DNA of 64,000 nucleotides from Schistosoma haematobium (GCF_000699445.3 NC_067198.1:38415523-38479522); one strand, 5' to 3'. Positions 60,801 through 61,997 are shown, counted from the stretch's first letter. Numbers and translations are program-made. Notes: a model not told the origin generated them from the sequence alone.

Positions 60801-61997
60801 GAAGGTATTCTTTGTGATCCTCGTCAAAAATTTCAACCCATTCCAATAGATTTCTTTGCAAGAATTGCTTTATCTGTAACACATCTCTATTAACACATAT
60901 AGCTCATACCTGAATAGATAATAGTGTTGAAACACAATTGAAGAATTTTTCAAGATTTTTCGTCTTCAAATTTGGTACGGACTTTTTGTCCGAGAATAGT
61001 TTGAGTATCCTCGGGTACCAATTATGCAGCAGGTATTCACATTTCGTGTCTATCTCTTTTTGTACTAAAGTTCGTAGTTCACCAAAATCGATAGCTCCCA
61101 ATTCTCTAAAAGCGTGGTCAAGAATTTTCAGTATTTTACGAACCTGTATTTCAGAACGTTAGTTAATCTCATATTAGAAAATTCTTGATGGCATAAACAC
61201 AAAATCTTCTGCATGTGGTGGTGTGTTATTATTAGTTGAGAAACAAGTTCTTTTTTATACTTGACAAGATCGGAATGCCACGACTGGTGAGAACTTATTA
61301 TACTACATGTAATAACTACGGGATATCAAGACAAACCTTGAAAATTCTCTCTTGCCAATGAATTCATCTTCTGAAAATTGAAAAAGATTCGGCCGCTTTA
61401 AAGTCTGAGAAGTCAAAGATTTTCTCAAGCTCTCCAAAAAGTGTTCTTTAACTTCTATCAAGATTTCATTTAATTTGTATTCTCTTCCAATTTTTAGCTT
61501 TGACGGAGTTTTCGCCAAAACATTTTGCAACCAGTCATCCTGAATTTGAGGTATTATGCTACTTTCTACATAAGATTTCATAAGGTTGTAGTTTTTCTAC
61601 GGAAAACAGAAGTATAGATGTGACATTTGTACTCACTGTTAGTTTTTGCTTCTCGCTAACCATCTAAAAACAATAAAAAATTTATAAATTTTCATGAGAA
61701 AACATGGATCCTACAAAATTTGGTACAAACGGTGATTCTCTTGGAATTGGTAATGTGGCTAATTTAGTTTGTGTTCTTCTGTATTCAGCATATGCTCGCT
61801 TGATACTGAGAAAAATCAGCACCGAAAAATGATTACTTTAATAAATTGACCTGCTGCCTTTTCTGACTTTCTAACGAGTATGACAGGAATTTTTGTAGTT
61901 GTGGATCTTTATCCTTCTCAGCTATTTCCAGTTTGATTTTTTCCACTTGTGGTAAAGGCATCAAGTGACGCTTAACAGGAGAATTTAGATCCATCAT
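1484..61997 (-). CDS. Axonemal inner-arm dynein heavy chain (DNAH3/7/12 clade), 34 exons, 3' end off window
   Basis: This gene encodes a motor ATPase heavy chain of the ciliary/flagellar inner dynein arm, which drives microtubule sliding in the axoneme. Thirty-four exons with GT-AG introns give about 2,480 residues: N-terminal tail (~1-560), linker/DHC_N2 region (~560-1180), AAA1 from ~1190 with [18 protein letters not shown] and [14 protein letters not shown]2 with VGEPFGSKT and [11 protein letters not shown]3 with VGPTGTGKS and [12 protein letters not shown]4 with [10 protein letters not shown], ending before the stalk. Family members have about 4,000 residues, so roughly 1,500 (stalk, AAA5, AAA6, C-terminus) lie left of the window. 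The short N-terminus before AAA1 (~1,220 residues) and phrases such as [10 protein letters not shown] and [10 protein letters not shown] fit the single-headed DNAH3/7/12 clade; I cannot choose among its members by eye. Phases agree at every junction but exon 3/4. Introns grow from 36-193 bp (introns 1-4) to several kb. Confidence 0.93.
2085..2800 (+). repeat. Unclassified repeat X, interrupted
   Basis: 2085-2345 and 2669-2800 match the two ends of 31085-31595 (shared CTTATCAAT..TGACTGTTTTTATA and GATTAAGTCGATNA). About 70 bp were lost at the insertion point. Confidence 0.6.
2346..2668 (+). mobile_element. RTE-like 3' end (type A), inserted in another repeat
   Basis: AATGACATGGCTCAAAATCG starts the fragment near the ORF end. 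The 3' UTR includes (ACGT) repeats and the ACTG tail. It splits a repeat whose uninterrupted copy is at 31085-31595. Confidence 0.72.
2870..4010 (-). mobile_element. RTE-like LINE fragment (type A), RT domain to C-terminus, broken
   Basis: The minus strand reads an RT block ([36 protein letters not shown]; 3944-3741). The C-terminal block follows ([20 protein letters not shown]; 3508-3170), then eroded sequence matching the tail region down to ~2870. Stops and frameshifts separate the blocks. Confidence 0.75.
4011..4570 (-). other. Dynein intron 33, between LINE fragment and exon 33
   Basis: No feature recognised. Confidence 0.4.
4571..4933 (-). CDS. Dynein exon 33 (AAA4)
   Basis: It has 121 codons, [40 protein letters not shown] and [20 protein letters not shown], all classic AAA4 segments. 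It ends [10 protein letters not shown] with donor CAG|GTTAGT. Confidence 0.98.
5560..5752 (-). CDS. Dynein exon 32 (AAA4 P-loop)
   Basis: It has 193 nt, [20 protein letters not shown] then [20 protein letters not shown]. The Walker A Lys is Arg (codon 5662-5664), as is usual for axonemal AAA4. It ends NEWREDIK in phase 0. Confidence 0.98.
6212..6501. mobile_element. MITE (290 bp, terminal inverted repeats)
   Basis: It starts GGCGAGACTACAATTTATAGAC and ends GTCCATAAATTATAGTCTCGCC. Internally it has no ORF. No clear target duplication remains. Confidence 0.8.
6947..7395 (+). repeat. Family 1 (Sm-alpha-like) SINE with an inverted copy of its 5' segment
   Basis: The plus-strand unit runs from 7097: 5' segment, tRNA-like head (TAGCTAAGTGGATAACGC), then the hammerhead. 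Its first 90 bp are repeated in reverse at 6947-7036, leaving a ~60-bp spacer, so the pair can fold into a long hairpin. Confidence 0.82.
7315..7376 (+). ncRNA. Hammerhead motif, family 1, decayed
   Basis: CTGATGA (7329-7335) and GAAA (7350-7353) are present. The base after GAAA is G instead of C, the triplet is GTT and stem I has mismatches. Confidence 0.7.
7719..7900 (-). CDS. Dynein exon 31 (before AAA4)
   Basis: It has 182 nt, [20 protein letters not shown] to [17 protein letters not shown]. The motifs FGDF and YN.....MSLV.FR are typical before AAA4. It ends in phase 2. Confidence 0.96.
8093..8607 (-). mobile_element. RTE-like 3' end (type B)
   Basis: The minus strand has an eroded C-terminal coding part. 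A 3' UTR ending GTTGTAGCTGATTGACTGACTGACTG differs from type A, though the coding relic and ACTG tail are shared in kind. Confidence 0.75.
8640..9015 (-). repeat. Family 2 SINE, near full length, with intact hammerhead
   Basis: On the minus strand it has a ~130-bp 5' extension (9015-8885), tRNA-like head, intact hammerhead, and tail ending GATTTCAATCAGTG...CAAAACCCC. It lies in dynein intron 30 in the gene's sense direction. Confidence 0.85.
8726..8771 (-). ncRNA. Hammerhead ribozyme, family 2, apparently intact
   Basis: On the minus strand the core is CTGAGGA (8759-8765), GAAA (8740-8743) and triplet GTC (8732-8734). Stem I is GCGCTG/CAGTGC and stem II GTCC/GGAC. Stem III is a C-G plus a G-U pair. 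The sequence differs from family 1 in stem I while keeping pairing. Confidence 0.85.
9180..9264 (-). CDS. Dynein exon 30
   Basis: It has 85 nt, [20 protein letters not shown] to MKEGEE. It is a short, weakly conserved segment. Confidence rests on phase 2 in, phase 0 out, and its position between certain exons. Confidence 0.88.
9371..9750 (+). mobile_element. RTE-like 3' end (type C)
   Basis: A broken frame resembles the schistosome LINE C-terminus seen again at 52145 ([12 protein letters not shown], then [20 protein letters not shown], [14 protein letters not shown]). It ends AACAGGCGTAATTAAGTA. It is heavily mutated. Confidence 0.68.
9993..10345. repeat. Family 3 SINE with 5' inversion
   Basis: The left part (9993-10155) is the 3' half on the minus strand. 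The right part (~10165-10345) is the 5' half forward: GCGGCCCGGATAG head, then a hammerhead relic (CTGAGGA, GTGC/GCAC, GGAA for GAAA) to CCAACCACCATCT. Confidence 0.78.
10367..10640 (-). mobile_element. RTE-like 3' UTR (type B)
   Basis: CAGTCAGTCAGTCAGCTACAACGTAGGACC to TACACAGACGCCATTGTG matches 8093-8370 closely. It is 5' truncated. Confidence 0.75.
10859..11139 (-). CDS. Dynein exon 29 (AAA3 small domain)
   Basis: It has 281 nt, with [40 protein letters not shown] and WLYE. All are dynein landmarks between AAA3 and AAA4. The phase-2 donor is GA|GTAAGT. Confidence 0.98.
11275..11400 (-). repeat. Family 1 SINE fragment, 5' segment only
   Basis: TTTTGTATTGGTCGTTTG to CATGCGGATCGTC matches the reverse of the family 1 5' segment. 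The tRNA-like head and ribozyme are absent. Confidence 0.65.
11401..12097 (-). other. Dynein intron 28, nothing recognised outside the SINE fragment
   Basis: AT-rich with no frames. Confidence 0.45.
12098..12290 (-). CDS. Dynein exon 28 (AAA3 sensor region)
   Basis: It has 193 nt, [20 protein letters not shown] then [20 protein letters not shown], strongly conserved in AAA3. It ends ATACGC|GTATGT in phase 0. Confidence 0.97.
12291..12959 (-). other. Dynein intron 27, left part, nothing recognised
   Basis: AT-rich with no frames. The rest of the intron holds a family 1 SINE and a type A tail. Confidence 0.45.
12960..13250 (-). repeat. Family 1 SINE with a short inverted end
   Basis: The minus-strand unit has a mutated hammerhead, a tRNA-like head (reverse of GCGTTATCCACTTAGCTAATG) and a 5' segment to ~13215. 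A plus-strand copy of the 5' segment follows at 13218-13243, forming a 26-bp-arm hairpin. Confidence 0.8.
12977..13033 (-). ncRNA. Hammerhead motif, family 1, core mutated
   Basis: Stem I (ATCCAG/CTGGAT) and triplet GTC are kept. The core starts TTGACGA (C3 to T) and stem II has lost its last pair. Confidence 0.7.
13278..13520 (-). mobile_element. RTE-like 3' UTR fragment (type A)
   Basis: CAGTCAGTCAGTCAGTAACAACATGGAACTTCG is the reverse of the type A end. The fragment stops before the ORF. Confidence 0.75.
14000..14166 (-). CDS. Dynein exon 27 (AAA3 Walker B)
   Basis: It has 167 nt, [20 protein letters not shown] then [20 protein letters not shown]. The Walker B motif has Asp-Asp as usual for AAA3. 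It ends in phase 2 at TATTG|GTTAGT. Confidence 0.98.
14376..14476. ncRNA. Two hammerhead halves fused head to head
   Basis: The minus-strand half (14376-14426) has the stem I 5' strand, CTGACGA and GAAACG. The plus-strand half (14430-14476) has CTGACGA, GAAAC, GTC and the stem I 3' strand. Each lacks the stem I strand that the other supplies. Confidence 0.75.
14777..15088 (-). other. 103-codon open frame, unrecognised, probably a transposon relic
   Basis: [20 protein letters not shown] and [20 protein letters not shown] resemble the N-terminal region of Penelope-like proteins, but only loosely. There are no splice signals linking it to dynein. Low confidence. Confidence 0.3.
15445..15732 (-). 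CDS. Dynein exon 26 (AAA3 Walker A)
   Basis: It has 96 codons. [17 protein letters not shown] precedes the canonical AAA3 P-loop VGPTGTGKS (15544-15570), followed by [16 protein letters not shown]3 should bind ATP and may gate motor activity, as known for the family. Confidence 0.98.
15733..16518 (-). other. Dynein intron 25, left part, nothing recognised
   Basis: AT-rich. The open frame that continues upstream of exon 26 past its acceptor has no homology. Confidence 0.45.
16519..16740 (-). repeat. Family 3 SINE remnant
   Basis: GTGGTTGGAGGCAATTAGTAGGAAACC and CACCCAGTTTCACAGCCAGAGAC match the family. The ribozyme core is gone. Confidence 0.65.
17241..17747 (-). CDS. Dynein exon 25 (AAA2 to AAA3)
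   Basis: It has 169 codons and is the largest exon in the window. It opens [20 protein letters not shown], the sensor-II/arginine-containing AAA2 segment, and runs through the helical inter-domain region ([20 protein letters not shown]) to LVYDYYYK. Confidence 0.98.
17836..18090. repeat. Family 2 SINE inverted dimer
   Basis: A minus copy (17836-18002) with hammerhead and tRNA-like head meets a plus fragment (18003-18090) carrying a decayed hammerhead and tail. The 5' sides face each other. Confidence 0.78.
17862..17908 (-). ncRNA. Hammerhead ribozyme, family 2, weakened
   Basis: The core CTGAGGA/GAAA and triplet GTC are present. Stem III is reduced to two wobble pairs, and stem I starts with a G-T wobble. 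Confidence 0.65.
18665..18930 (-). repeat. Diverged tRNA-headed repeat, family 2 relative
   Basis: A tRNA-like block (GAGTTCGATTCACGG on the minus strand) is followed by GTGCACTGCTATAAGGCCCAATACTAGG. This resembles the family 2 ribozyme region with the core lost. Confidence 0.5.
18984..19208 (-). CDS. Dynein exon 24 (AAA2 Walker B)
   Basis: It has 75 codons, [15 protein letters not shown] then [20 protein letters not shown] (Walker B FDGP) and [12 protein letters not shown]. It is phase 0 at both ends. Confidence 0.98.
19545..19960. repeat. Family 2 SINE inverted dimer with 5' extension
   Basis: A minus copy (19545-19860) contains a decayed hammerhead, tRNA-like head and 5' extension. A plus fragment from ~19868 repeats GGAGTCC...GGACGAAACGGCTGTCC and the tail. 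Confidence 0.75.
19961..20939 (-). other. Dynein intron 23, right part, nothing recognised
   Basis: No frame above 60 codons. A tRNA-like scrap (GGTTTCGAATTTGCGAGC) is near 20729. Confidence 0.4.
20940..21123 (-). CDS. Dynein exon 23 (AAA2 Walker A, substituted)
   Basis: It has 184 nt. The P-loop reads [16 protein letters not shown]: the Gly before the catalytic-type Lys (pattern GxxxxGKT) is Ser, codon 21093-21095. It continues to [20 protein letters not shown], standard for AAA2, and ends GAA|GTAATT. AAA2 of axonemal dyneins is generally viewed as a structural nucleotide site, so the change may be tolerated. Confidence 0.96.
21124..22025 (-). other. Dynein intron 22, nothing recognised outside the SINE
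   Basis: AT-rich. The antisense-looking frame at 21068-21307 overlaps exon 23 and has no family resemblance. Confidence 0.45.
22026..22250. repeat. Family 2 SINE with 5' inversion
   Basis: The minus part (22026-22146) spans tRNA-like head to ribozyme cleavage site. The plus part (22148-22250) begins at AGTGCTTCTAGG, just past the cleavage site, and runs to the tail. Together they make one nearly complete unit. Confidence 0.78.
22299..22528 (-). CDS. Dynein exon 22 (AAA1-AAA2 linkage)
   Basis: It has 230 nt, with [20 protein letters not shown] and [12 protein letters not shown], conserved before AAA2. It ends in phase 2 at CATGG|GTAAGT, so the Gly of the AAA2 entry is split. Confidence 0.97.
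22920..23415 (+). mobile_element. RTE-like 3' end (type C)
   Basis: It is homologous to 52093-52645 and ends GGTAACAGGCGTAAGTAAGTAAGTA. The coding frame is broken repeatedly. Confidence 0.68.
23435..23625. repeat. Family 3 SINE with 5' inversion, truncated
   Basis: The minus 3' half (23435 to ~23570) is joined to a forward piece AGCACGAAACCCGGGTCCAGGG...ACCACCATCT, the 3' side of the ribozyme. Confidence 0.72.
23626..24605 (-). other. Dynein intron 21, left 1 kb, nothing recognised
   Basis: AT-rich, no convincing frames or repeats. Confidence 0.45.
24606..24851 (-). CDS. Dynein exon 21 (AAA1 small domain)
   Basis: It has 82 codons, with [40 protein letters not shown] and [14 protein letters not shown]. 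These are signature segments between AAA1 and AAA2. Confidence 0.98.
24985..25135 (+). repeat. Family 1 SINE remnant
   Basis: It keeps GTGTGGATTGCCTCG, and a ribozyme relic TTGACAAGTCCCAAATCGGATGAAAC with the trailing CCTGGATTCCACT. The core is destroyed. Confidence 0.6.
25628..25838 (+). repeat. Degenerate 66-67 bp tandem repeat, three units
   Basis: Units start at about 25628, 25694 and 25761, each with TGAGCTGTACT-like and GTGTCTGG.TCT-like blocks. GC content is above that of the surroundings. Confidence 0.65.
25995..26065 (+). repeat. Family 2 SINE fragment
   Basis: GTGTCCGACAATAGGACGAAACGGCCGCTCAGTGCTCCC is the 3' half of a family 2 ribozyme without its CTGANGA box. Confidence 0.65.
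26155..26362 (+). mobile_element. RTE-like 3' end (type C), short
   Basis: CAAGGCAAGCCCTCACTTGG to GTAACAGGCCTAAGTAAGTAAG matches the last ~200 bp of the type C family. Confidence 0.7.
26445..26591 (-). CDS. Dynein exon 20 (AAA1 sensor I)
   Basis: It has 49 codons, with [20 protein letters not shown] holding the sensor-I Asn and the conserved MNPGYAGR of dynein AAA1. The donor is AAA|GTAAGT. Confidence 0.98.
26915..26940. mobile_element. MITE terminal scrap
   Basis: GGCGAGACTACAATTTATAAAC is one terminal repeat without a partner. Confidence 0.5.
27275..27560 (-). repeat. Family 1 SINE, full-length minus copy
   Basis: Its order on the minus strand is 5' segment (27560 to ~27480), tRNA-like head with B box (CGAACCC reversed), then the hammerhead relic with core GTGATTA. 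It is a simple uninverted copy that shows the family layout. Confidence 0.78.
27842..27934 (-). CDS. Dynein exon 19 (AAA1 Walker B)
   Basis: It has 31 codons, [20 protein letters not shown], with an intact Walker B Asp-Glu pair, then [11 protein letters not shown]. It is phase 0 at both ends. Confidence 0.98.
27935..29046 (-). other. Dynein intron 18, nothing recognised
   Basis: AT-rich single-copy-looking sequence between the AAA1 Walker A and Walker B exons. Confidence 0.5.
29047..29301 (-). CDS. Dynein exon 18 (AAA1 Walker A)
   Basis: It has 85 codons carrying the main hydrolytic site. [19 protein letters not shown] is followed by the P-loop GPAGTGKT (Lys codon 29140-29142) and [14 protein letters not shown]. 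The P-loop is canonical, so AAA1 is expected to bind and hydrolyse ATP. The donor is AAA|GTAAGA. Confidence 0.98.
29625..29945 (-). repeat. Family 3 SINE, ribozyme interrupted by deletion
   Basis: It is a simple minus copy with tRNA-like head (GGCTCGGATAGCTCAATGGTA on the minus strand) and CTGACGA. About 40 bp around the cleavage site and the 3' stem I strand are missing. Confidence 0.75.
30124..30471 (-). CDS. Dynein exon 17 (end of linker)
   Basis: It has 116 codons including [19 protein letters not shown], the linker-to-AAA1 landmark, then [11 protein letters not shown] and [14 protein letters not shown], which packs just before AAA1. It is phase 0 at both ends. Confidence 0.98.
31085..31595 (+). 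repeat. Unclassified repeat X, uninterrupted copy
   Basis: It is homologous to 2085-2345 and 2669-2800. No coding frame was recognised. A tRNA-like stretch (GACGTGATTCGAACC) follows at 31738. Confidence 0.6.
32329..32433 (-). CDS. Dynein exon 16 (linker)
   Basis: It has 35 codons, [20 protein letters not shown] to VIAAARE, with VEKWLLQVE conserved in the linker. Acceptor TTCTCAG, donor GAA|GTAAGT. Confidence 0.95.
32775..33035 (+). repeat. Family 1 SINE with inverted 5' segment
   Basis: The left part (32775-32880) is the 5' segment in reverse. The right part is the remainder (tRNA-like region, hammerhead) in forward orientation. The two parts hardly overlap. Confidence 0.75.
32962..33020 (+). 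ncRNA. Hammerhead motif, family 1, core mutated
   Basis: CTGACGA (32976-32982) and triplet GTC are present. GAAA has become GATA and stem II is only partly paired. Confidence 0.65.
33310..33785 (-). mobile_element. RTE-like 3' end (type A)
   Basis: Reverse tail AGTCAGTCAGTCAACAACAACATGGAACTTC, 3' UTR, then an eroded C-terminal coding segment reading toward higher coordinates on the minus strand. Confidence 0.75.
33786..34454 (-). other. Dynein intron 15, between type A tail and MITE
   Basis: No feature recognised. Confidence 0.4.
34455..35213. mobile_element. MITE split by a type B RTE-like insertion
   Basis: Left end 34455-34686 and right end 35171-35213 match 48022-48310. The flanks ATTGAATT/ATTAAAAT agree at 6 of 8 positions. 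Confidence 0.8.
34687..35170 (-). mobile_element. RTE-like 3' end (type B) nested in a MITE
   Basis: It begins with (CAGT) repeats and GCTACAACGTAGGACCAGGC, and ends at GGTTTTCAGGC. On either side the MITE sequence resumes. Confidence 0.8.
35259..35549 (-). CDS. Dynein exon 15 (linker)
   Basis: It has 97 codons with the linker signatures [20 protein letters not shown] and [20 protein letters not shown]. These are diagnostic for the dynein heavy chain linker. It is phase 0 at both ends. Confidence 0.98.
35656..36035. repeat. Family 2 SINE with 5' inversion
   Basis: The minus part (35656-35945) runs from 5' extension through tRNA-like head and broken ribozyme to GGTGGTCTAGCTT. The plus part (35965-36035) restarts at GGTAGTCTAGCTT and carries the tail. 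Overlap is about 15 bp. Confidence 0.78.
36475..36645 (+). repeat. Family 2 SINE
   Basis: It has the B box GGTTCGAATC, a near-intact hammerhead and the tail CTTCAATTGACTTATG. It is 5' truncated. Confidence 0.78.
36532..36578 (+). ncRNA. Hammerhead ribozyme, family 2, near-intact
   Basis: The core is CTGAGGA (36539-36545), GAAA (36561-36564) and GTC (36570-36572). Stem I is CACTG/CAGTG and stem II GTCT/GGAC. The second pair of stem III is lost (G-A), which may weaken it. Confidence 0.75.
36650..37163 (-). other. Dynein intron 14, right part, nothing recognised
   Basis: AT-rich with no frames. Confidence 0.4.
37164..37367 (-). CDS. Dynein exon 14 (linker)
   Basis: It has 68 codons. It carries the dynein linker motif [20 protein letters not shown] and then [19 protein letters not shown], and is phase 0 at both ends. 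Confidence 0.97.
37806..38000 (+). repeat. Family 1 SINE with inverted 5' segment and intact ribozyme
   Basis: The reverse 5' segment (37806-37870) is joined to a forward B box (GGGTTCGAGTCC) and the intact hammerhead. Confidence 0.78.
37928..37988 (+). ncRNA. Hammerhead ribozyme, family 1 (Sm-alpha type), apparently intact
   Basis: The core is CTGATGA (37942-37948) and GAAA (37963-37966), with cleavage triplet GTC (37972-37974). Stem II is GTCC/GGAC. Stem I is ATCTAG/CTGGAT with one G-U pair. Stem III is only two pairs with a two-base loop. It matches the known self-cleaving schistosome Sm-alpha motif. Confidence 0.92.
38440..39136 (+). mobile_element. RTE-like 3' end (type A), best-preserved copy
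   Basis: The open frame 38462-38893 (143 codons) carries [40 protein letters not shown] and [17 protein letters not shown]. It is a LINE reverse-transcriptase C-terminus, not a host gene. The 3' UTR ends in ACTG repeats at 39118-39136. It is 5' truncated. Confidence 0.85.
39221..39607 (-). CDS. Dynein exon 13 (linker)
   Basis: It has 129 codons. [19 protein letters not shown] is the strongly conserved linker entry motif (IP.I..LCNPG...RHW), and it continues to [12 protein letters not shown]. It is phase 0 at both ends, so splicing over the 6.7-kb intron with the retrotransposon keeps the frame. Confidence 0.96.
39608..40249 (-). other. Dynein intron 12, left of the LTR element
   Basis: No feature recognised. 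It supplies the left GAAAC target duplicate. Confidence 0.5.
40250..40732 (+). repeat. 5' LTR (483 bp)
   Basis: The TG...CA boundaries match the 3' LTR. U3 holds three 36-bp tandem units and six ATCGAT palindromes. A TATA-like box TATAAATA lies at 40506-40513, so transcription would start a few tens of bases later. Confidence 0.96.
40338..40470 (+). repeat. 36-bp tandem repeats in LTR U3
   Basis: About three and a half units contain GAACTATCGATTAAA, with ATCGAT cores at 40354, 40390 and 40426 (exact 36-bp spacing). The same array is in the 3' LTR (~44978-45110). Because the period is divisible by three it creates a spurious short reading frame there. It is possibly an enhancer. Confidence 0.9.
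40736..40752 (+). promoter_or_regulatory. Probable tRNA primer-binding site
   Basis: TGGCGACGGTGG starts 3 nt after the 5' LTR and begins TGG, the complement of a tRNA CCA end. The tRNA species was not identified. Confidence 0.5.
40757..42529 (+). pseudogene. gag-protease-RT (first part), cut by a frameshift
   Basis: This 590-codon frame starts at ATG 40757. Its Gag part ends with two zinc knuckles. The second is a perfect CCHC (C292-x2-C295-x4-H300-x4-C305). The first has C276, H280 and C285 but Trp273 where the first Cys belongs. The protease active-site motif reads IDTASD near 41830, where D-T/S-G is usual. RT begins with the N-terminal fingers ([16 protein letters not shown]). The frame is lost at the T run 42508-42512 and stops at 42527-42529. 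Confidence 0.9.
42511..43269 (+). pseudogene. Reverse transcriptase core to RNase H start, second frame segment
   Basis: The segment continues RT in the next frame. It carries the [10 protein letters not shown] motif, [13 protein letters not shown], the catalytic YLDD (42703-42714), YLGFIF and [18 protein letters not shown]. The first RNase H Asp is in [18 protein letters not shown]. The frame is lost at the seven-A run 43250-43256 and stops at 43267-43269. Confidence 0.93.
43257..43862 (+). pseudogene. RNase H and integrase zinc-finger half, third frame segment
   Basis: It starts in frame after the A run with [20 protein letters not shown]. The RNase H block [13 protein letters not shown] and DALSRL follow, then the integrase N-terminal His pair in FHLGHPG. 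The frame is lost at the four-G run 43847-43850. Confidence 0.92.
43850..44878 (+). pseudogene. Integrase, fourth frame segment
   Basis: It holds the Cys pair of the HHCC finger (GKCMRCQQ), then the DDE core: Asp in RIHVDFAGP, Asp in [14 protein letters not shown], Glu in [13 protein letters not shown]. The C-terminal part has a GPY/F-like region ([28 protein letters not shown]). No chromodomain is seen. It stops 11 bp before the 3' LTR. Confidence 0.93.
44877..44889 (+). promoter_or_regulatory. Polypurine tract
   Basis: AAAGGGGGAGGAG abuts the 3' LTR directly, the expected plus-strand primer of LTR elements. Confidence 0.85.
44890..45373 (+). repeat. 3' LTR (484 bp)
   Basis: It is identical to the 5' LTR except for one extra A at 45110-45114. 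The TATA-like box is at 45147-45154; as a second promoter it would point toward 46 kb, antisense to dynein exons 12 to 1. Confidence 0.96.
45598..46165 (+). repeat. Family 2 SINE head-to-tail dimer
   Basis: The first unit (45598 to ~45800) ends with the usual tail AAACCACATCTGATG. The second starts there with the 5' extension and runs through B box, ribozyme relic and tail. Both ribozymes are decayed. The dimer lies just downstream of the LTR element. Confidence 0.75.
46317..46641 (-). CDS. Dynein exon 12 (linker start, with charged insertion)
   Basis: It has 325 nt. [20 protein letters not shown] and [12 protein letters not shown] are conserved at the start of the linker region. They are followed by about 55 residues of low complexity: a basic block [11 protein letters not shown], then an acidic block [13 protein letters not shown], then MKKFK at the donor. 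The intron that follows contains the complete LTR retrotransposon. Confidence 0.93.
46642..47478 (-). other. Dynein intron 11
   Basis: Around 46960-47380 there are faint echoes of the type A RTE tail (GAATTGGGAGAAAATGAGGGG, AATGGCAACACGAG). Otherwise empty. Confidence 0.4.
47479..47813 (-). CDS. Dynein exon 11 (helical tail before linker)
   Basis: It has 335 nt, rich in charged helical sequence: a long predicted coil [20 protein letters not shown]... with [14 protein letters not shown] and [20 protein letters not shown]. The last motif is a conserved landmark of axonemal dyneins. It ends in phase 2. Confidence 0.94.
48022..48310. mobile_element. MITE with perfect 8-bp target duplication
   Basis: The ends are GGTGAGACTATAATTTATGG and its inverse. 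It is flanked by GATATGTT on both sides (48014-48021 and 48311-48318). It lies in dynein intron 10. Confidence 0.88.
48500..48625 (-). CDS. Dynein exon 10 (N-terminal tail)
   Basis: It has 42 codons, [20 protein letters not shown] to FDANDK, with the acceptor after CTTTTAG and donor AAA|GTAATT. It is phase 0 at both ends. Confidence 0.92.
48626..50392 (-). other. Dynein intron 9, left 1.8 kb, nothing recognised
   Basis: AT-rich, no frames over 60 codons, no clear repeat ends. Confidence 0.5.
50393..50790 (-). repeat. Family 3 SINE, full unit plus the 3' end of a second (head-to-tail)
   Basis: The full unit is 50393-50735 on the minus strand, with head GGATAGCTCAGTGGTAACGTC and intact hammerhead. 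Directly upstream of its head, 50738-50790 is the 3' terminal ~50 bp of another unit. Confidence 0.82.
50561..50603 (-). ncRNA. Hammerhead ribozyme, family 3, apparently intact
   Basis: On the minus strand the core is CTGACGA (50592-50598), GAAA (50574-50577) and triplet GTC (50566-50568). Stem I is CCTTG/CAGGG, stem II GTGC/GCAC, and stem III CC/GG with a TG loop. All three stems differ from families 1 and 2 yet still pair. Confidence 0.82.
50791..51616 (-). other. Dynein intron 9, between SINE and exon 9
   Basis: No feature recognised. A locally GC-richer stretch near 51000-51300 may be an old repeat. Confidence 0.4.
51617..51752 (-). CDS. Dynein exon 9 (N-terminal tail)
   Basis: It has 136 nt, with [20 protein letters not shown] and [13 protein letters not shown], matching the conserved EEI..RC...P.. 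segment of single-headed dyneins. The phase-2 entry and phase-0 exit (TCA|GTGAGT) agree with the neighbours. Confidence 0.93.
51819..51847. repeat. (TA)n microsatellite
   Basis: About 14 TA units, likely length-variable. Confidence 0.9.
52093..52645 (+). mobile_element. RTE-like 3' end (type C)
   Basis: The frame 52145-52357 gives [20 protein letters not shown] and [20 protein letters not shown], a LINE C-terminal signature. Later frames are broken. It ends GGCGTAAGTAAATAAGTAAG. Confidence 0.75.
52994..54099. mobile_element. Penelope-like 3' end as a 1.1-kb palindrome
   Basis: Two ~540-bp arms (52994-53549 and 53566-54099) are inverted copies around a 16-bp spacer. Each arm encodes the same C-terminal piece ([49 protein letters not shown]) followed by a 3' UTR. 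The reading frames diverge from the centre outward. The peptide resembles the end of Penelope-like (GIY-YIG type) retroelement proteins in flukes; this assignment is from memory of the pattern. Confidence 0.75.
54100..55328 (-). other. Rest of dynein intron 8, right part
   Basis: It continues outward from the Penelope-like arm. 54100-54640 may be further 3' sequence of that element (AATAAAGAA near 54600). Beyond it nothing is recognised except a type B tail scrap. Confidence 0.45.
55224..55260 (-). mobile_element. RTE-like tail scrap (type B)
   Basis: Only AAGTCAGTCAGTAAGCTACAACG remains. Confidence 0.5.
55329..55507 (-). CDS. Dynein exon 8 (N-terminal tail)
   Basis: It has 179 nt, [19 protein letters not shown] to SDFTRNND, ending in phase 2 at GA|GTAAGT. 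The segment [13 protein letters not shown] resembles the conserved tail region of this dynein clade. Confidence 0.9.
56086..56177 (-). CDS. Dynein exon 7 (N-terminal tail)
   Basis: It has 92 nt, completing a Val codon and reading [19 protein letters not shown] to RQYCE. The donor is GAA|GTATGT. Its phases match both neighbours. Confidence 0.9.
56226..56382 (-). CDS. Dynein exon 6 (N-terminal tail)
   Basis: It has 157 nt and opens [16 protein letters not shown], a dynein tail motif around VQSWL, in phase 0; it ends in phase 1 at TTG|GTAAGT. A 48-bp intron follows. Confidence 0.9.
56865..57153. mobile_element. MITE copy
   Basis: GGCATACTATAATTTATGGG to TTCATAAATTATATTTTCACC. The flanks GCTTTTGA/ATTTTTGA agree at 6 of 8 positions. 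Confidence 0.78.
57728..57850 (+). mobile_element. RTE-like fragment (type A)
   Basis: [10 protein letters not shown] and [17 protein letters not shown] match the C-terminus of the type A ORF with an internal deletion. The longer open frame to 58146 is chance read-through. Confidence 0.6.
60682..60873 (-). CDS. Dynein exon 5 (N-terminal tail)
   Basis: It has 64 codons, [16 protein letters not shown]... to ISNSLQN, with donor AAT|GTAAGT. It is phase 0 at both ends. It is followed by the 4.3-kb intron 5, the first large intron of the gene. Confidence 0.88.
60910..61143 (-). CDS. Dynein exon 4 (N-terminal tail)
   Basis: It has 234 nt with acceptor TACAG and donor CAG|GTATGA. It reads [18 protein letters not shown]... 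to CVSTLLSIQ as phase 0, one base out of register with exon 3. The following intron is only 36 bp. Confidence 0.8.
61337..61596 (-). CDS. Dynein exon 3 (N-terminal tail)
   Basis: It has 260 nt, opening in phase 0 after CCGTAG and ending TTTTCAAG|GTTTGT in phase 2. It encodes a mostly helical tail segment ([17 protein letters not shown]...). Its phase-2 end does not fit the phase-0 reading of exon 4; see the finding on this junction. Confidence 0.75.
61637..61663 (-). CDS. Dynein exon 2 (27-nt microexon)
   Basis: Nine in-phase codons (MVSEKQKLT) lie between a TTTTTAG acceptor and a GTGAGT donor. It is preceded by a 187-bp intron and followed by a 40-bp intron. It is supported by strong splice signals and phase on both sides, but is too short for homology. 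Confidence 0.6.
61851..61997 (-). CDS. Dynein exon 1 (start codon)
   Basis: It has 49 codons and opens with two adjacent ATGs. The first (61995-61997) is taken because an in-frame TGA lies 30 nt upstream (62025-62027). The peptide begins [17 protein letters not shown]. The donor is CAG|GTCAAT, a weak match after GT. A non-coding 5' exon further right cannot be excluded. Confidence 0.72.
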